Shown here piece after piece: positions 5,284 to 5,850 of a DNA stretch of 5,850 bases. The translations under genes were made by a program, and so were the position numbers. Numbering within the stretch: position 1 is the first letter of the stretch; each line of letters starts with the position of its first letter. The stretch lies in the NCBI GenBank assembly GCA_035530195.1, contig DATKVG010000134.1:1-5850 (forward strand). Direction: 5' to 3'. Below the pieces are notes generated by a model. It was not told the origin of the DNA, did not search any database, and saw only the letters and a program-made list of their open reading frames with translations. Source of the stretch: JAPLKX01 sp035530195 (GTDB lineage Bacteria > Hydrogenedentota > Hydrogenedentia > Hydrogenedentales > SLHB01).

Positions 5284-5733
5284 ATGATGATACGACAAGC
5301 GCGGATACGAGTAAAGGGCCAGGAAACCGATGCGGCGGTGACGGGGTTGGGGGGCATGCCTGCGCTGGTAAATTTCGGGCTCGAGACAGGCCTGTTGAGG
5401 GATTTGGACGCCCTGTGGCCGGCCTAGGAGCGTCGGCGGGGATACACGCCCGCAACCGCGGCGTTCGACCTGATGCTGATCCCGTTTTCCGGCGGAGAAT
5501 GCATCGATGACCTGGCGGTGCTTCGGGCCGACCAGGGGCTGGAGCGGCTGTTGCGCCGGAAGGTGATGGCGCCGTCGACGGGGCACGATTTTCTTCGTCG
5601 CATCCAATACGTGGGGCTCGAAGGGTTGGGCGGGGTTCGCCGGCGGCAGTTGGCCTGCATCGCCCGCCGCCTTTGGCGGAAGATTAACCACGCCCAACCC
5701 TACCTGCCAATACTCAAGCCCCTCGTTACGTAG
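5284..5733 (+). pseudogene. IS1380-like transposase remnant (N-terminal fragment, amber codon inside)
   Basis: Read in one frame from ATG 5284, which follows GAGGTG, the first 47 codons contain GLGGMPALVNFGLETGLLRD, resembling the N-terminus of IS1380/IS4-like transposases. A TAG at 5425-5427 interrupts the frame. Beyond it the same frame gives ERRRGYTPATAAFDLMLIP, then GGECIDDLAVLRADQGLERL, then APSTGHDFLRR, the conserved GGEC-DD-LRAD-GL block of that group. Similarity seems to fade near 5675, at a small dyad CCGCC-TTT-GGCGG (5667-5679), and the frame stops at 5731-5733. Intact members are several hundred residues long with a DDE core; none of that core is here, so the copy cannot be active. 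The lost part is either deleted or was never included. I see no clear terminal inverted repeats. Family recognition is from memory of the motif, so IS1380 itself is less certain than 'DDE transposase fragment'. Confidence 0.65.
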
Positions 5734-5850
5734 ATCCCTGAACGTCTCCAACCACTCCATCGACGCCTGAACTAGGCTTTCTTACCGGTAAGGGCCTCCC
5801 CGGACGCTTCACGGAACAAGAAAACACACCTCTTGTCATTTCAGATGTCC
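5680..5850. other. Right-end region without an assigned gene
   Basis: After the transposase-like sequence ends I assign no gene. On the minus strand an ATG at 5760 begins MEWLETFRDLRNEGLEYWQV, which looks protein-like for about 30 residues before running into the complement of the transposase remnant. It has no good ribosome-binding site, and the frame is closed by a TAA just upstream. Two dyads are visible: CTTACCGGTAAG (5781-5792, perfect palindrome) and ACAAGA (5816-5821) with TCTTGT (5831-5836). The stretch could be the remains of a gene disrupted by the element, or its flank. Confidence 0.35.

Noticed and set aside
5089..5760. Extension of the PilZ frame to 365 residues
   Set aside because: The added residues are low-complexity and mostly the complement of the transposase remnant; ATG 5088 has a strong ribosome-binding site and begins just ahead of the PilZ motifs.
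5781..5792. CTTACCGGTAAG palindrome as a terminal repeat of the insertion sequence
   Set aside because: No matching copy is found on the left side of the transposase remnant, so it cannot be called an element end.

Overview
The window looks like chromosomal DNA from a GC-rich, diderm (Gram-negative-type) bacterium. An ExbD/TolR-type inner-membrane protein and a Tat-exported phosphodiesterase both imply an envelope with a periplasm. No gene fixes the phylum. The mix (Tat phosphodiesterase, tandem SCP2 protein, PilZ protein, IS1380-like remnant) would suit a PVC, Hydrogenedentota or Acidobacteriota-like lineage, but that is a guess.

Layout. 1-225 carries no convincing gene, only a 16-bp palindrome. 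exbD (226-648, +) follows with a strong ribosome-binding site and no exbB before it. It converges on, and overlaps by 38 bp, a membrane-anchored TPR-like protein (611-1342, -) that probably starts at TTG and has its own sigma-70-type promoter at 1399-1427. Next is a nested inverted repeat (1445-1603) that abuts the stop codon of a tandem SCP2-like protein (1604-2362, -). A divergent intergenic region then holds a consensus promoter (2478-2507, +) for a complete tRNA-Leu(CAG) (2536-2622), followed by a rho-independent terminator (2636-2663). Next is a 645-residue Tat-exported metal-dependent phosphodiesterase/phosphatase (2688-4625, +). It converges on a single-domain PilZ protein (4663-5088, -). 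The right end is a degraded accessory patch: a short tandem repeat fused to a GGGACAGACACC motif, an IS1380-like transposase remnant with an internal amber codon (5284-5733), and about 170 bp of mostly unexplained sequence.

How the genes relate. They do not form an obvious operon or pathway. Most seem to be single transcription units: the TPR-like gene and the tRNA have separate promoters, a terminator separates the tRNA from the phosphodiesterase gene, and two gene pairs converge. Envelope and signalling functions recur (ExbD energy transduction, a membrane TPR-like scaffold, an exported hydrolase, a c-di-GMP effector), but a shared role is not demonstrated.

I did not find a clear new multi-gene system. 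The best candidate for something undescribed is the 159-bp nested inverted repeat at 1445-1603, which could be a MITE-like element or a structured RNA.
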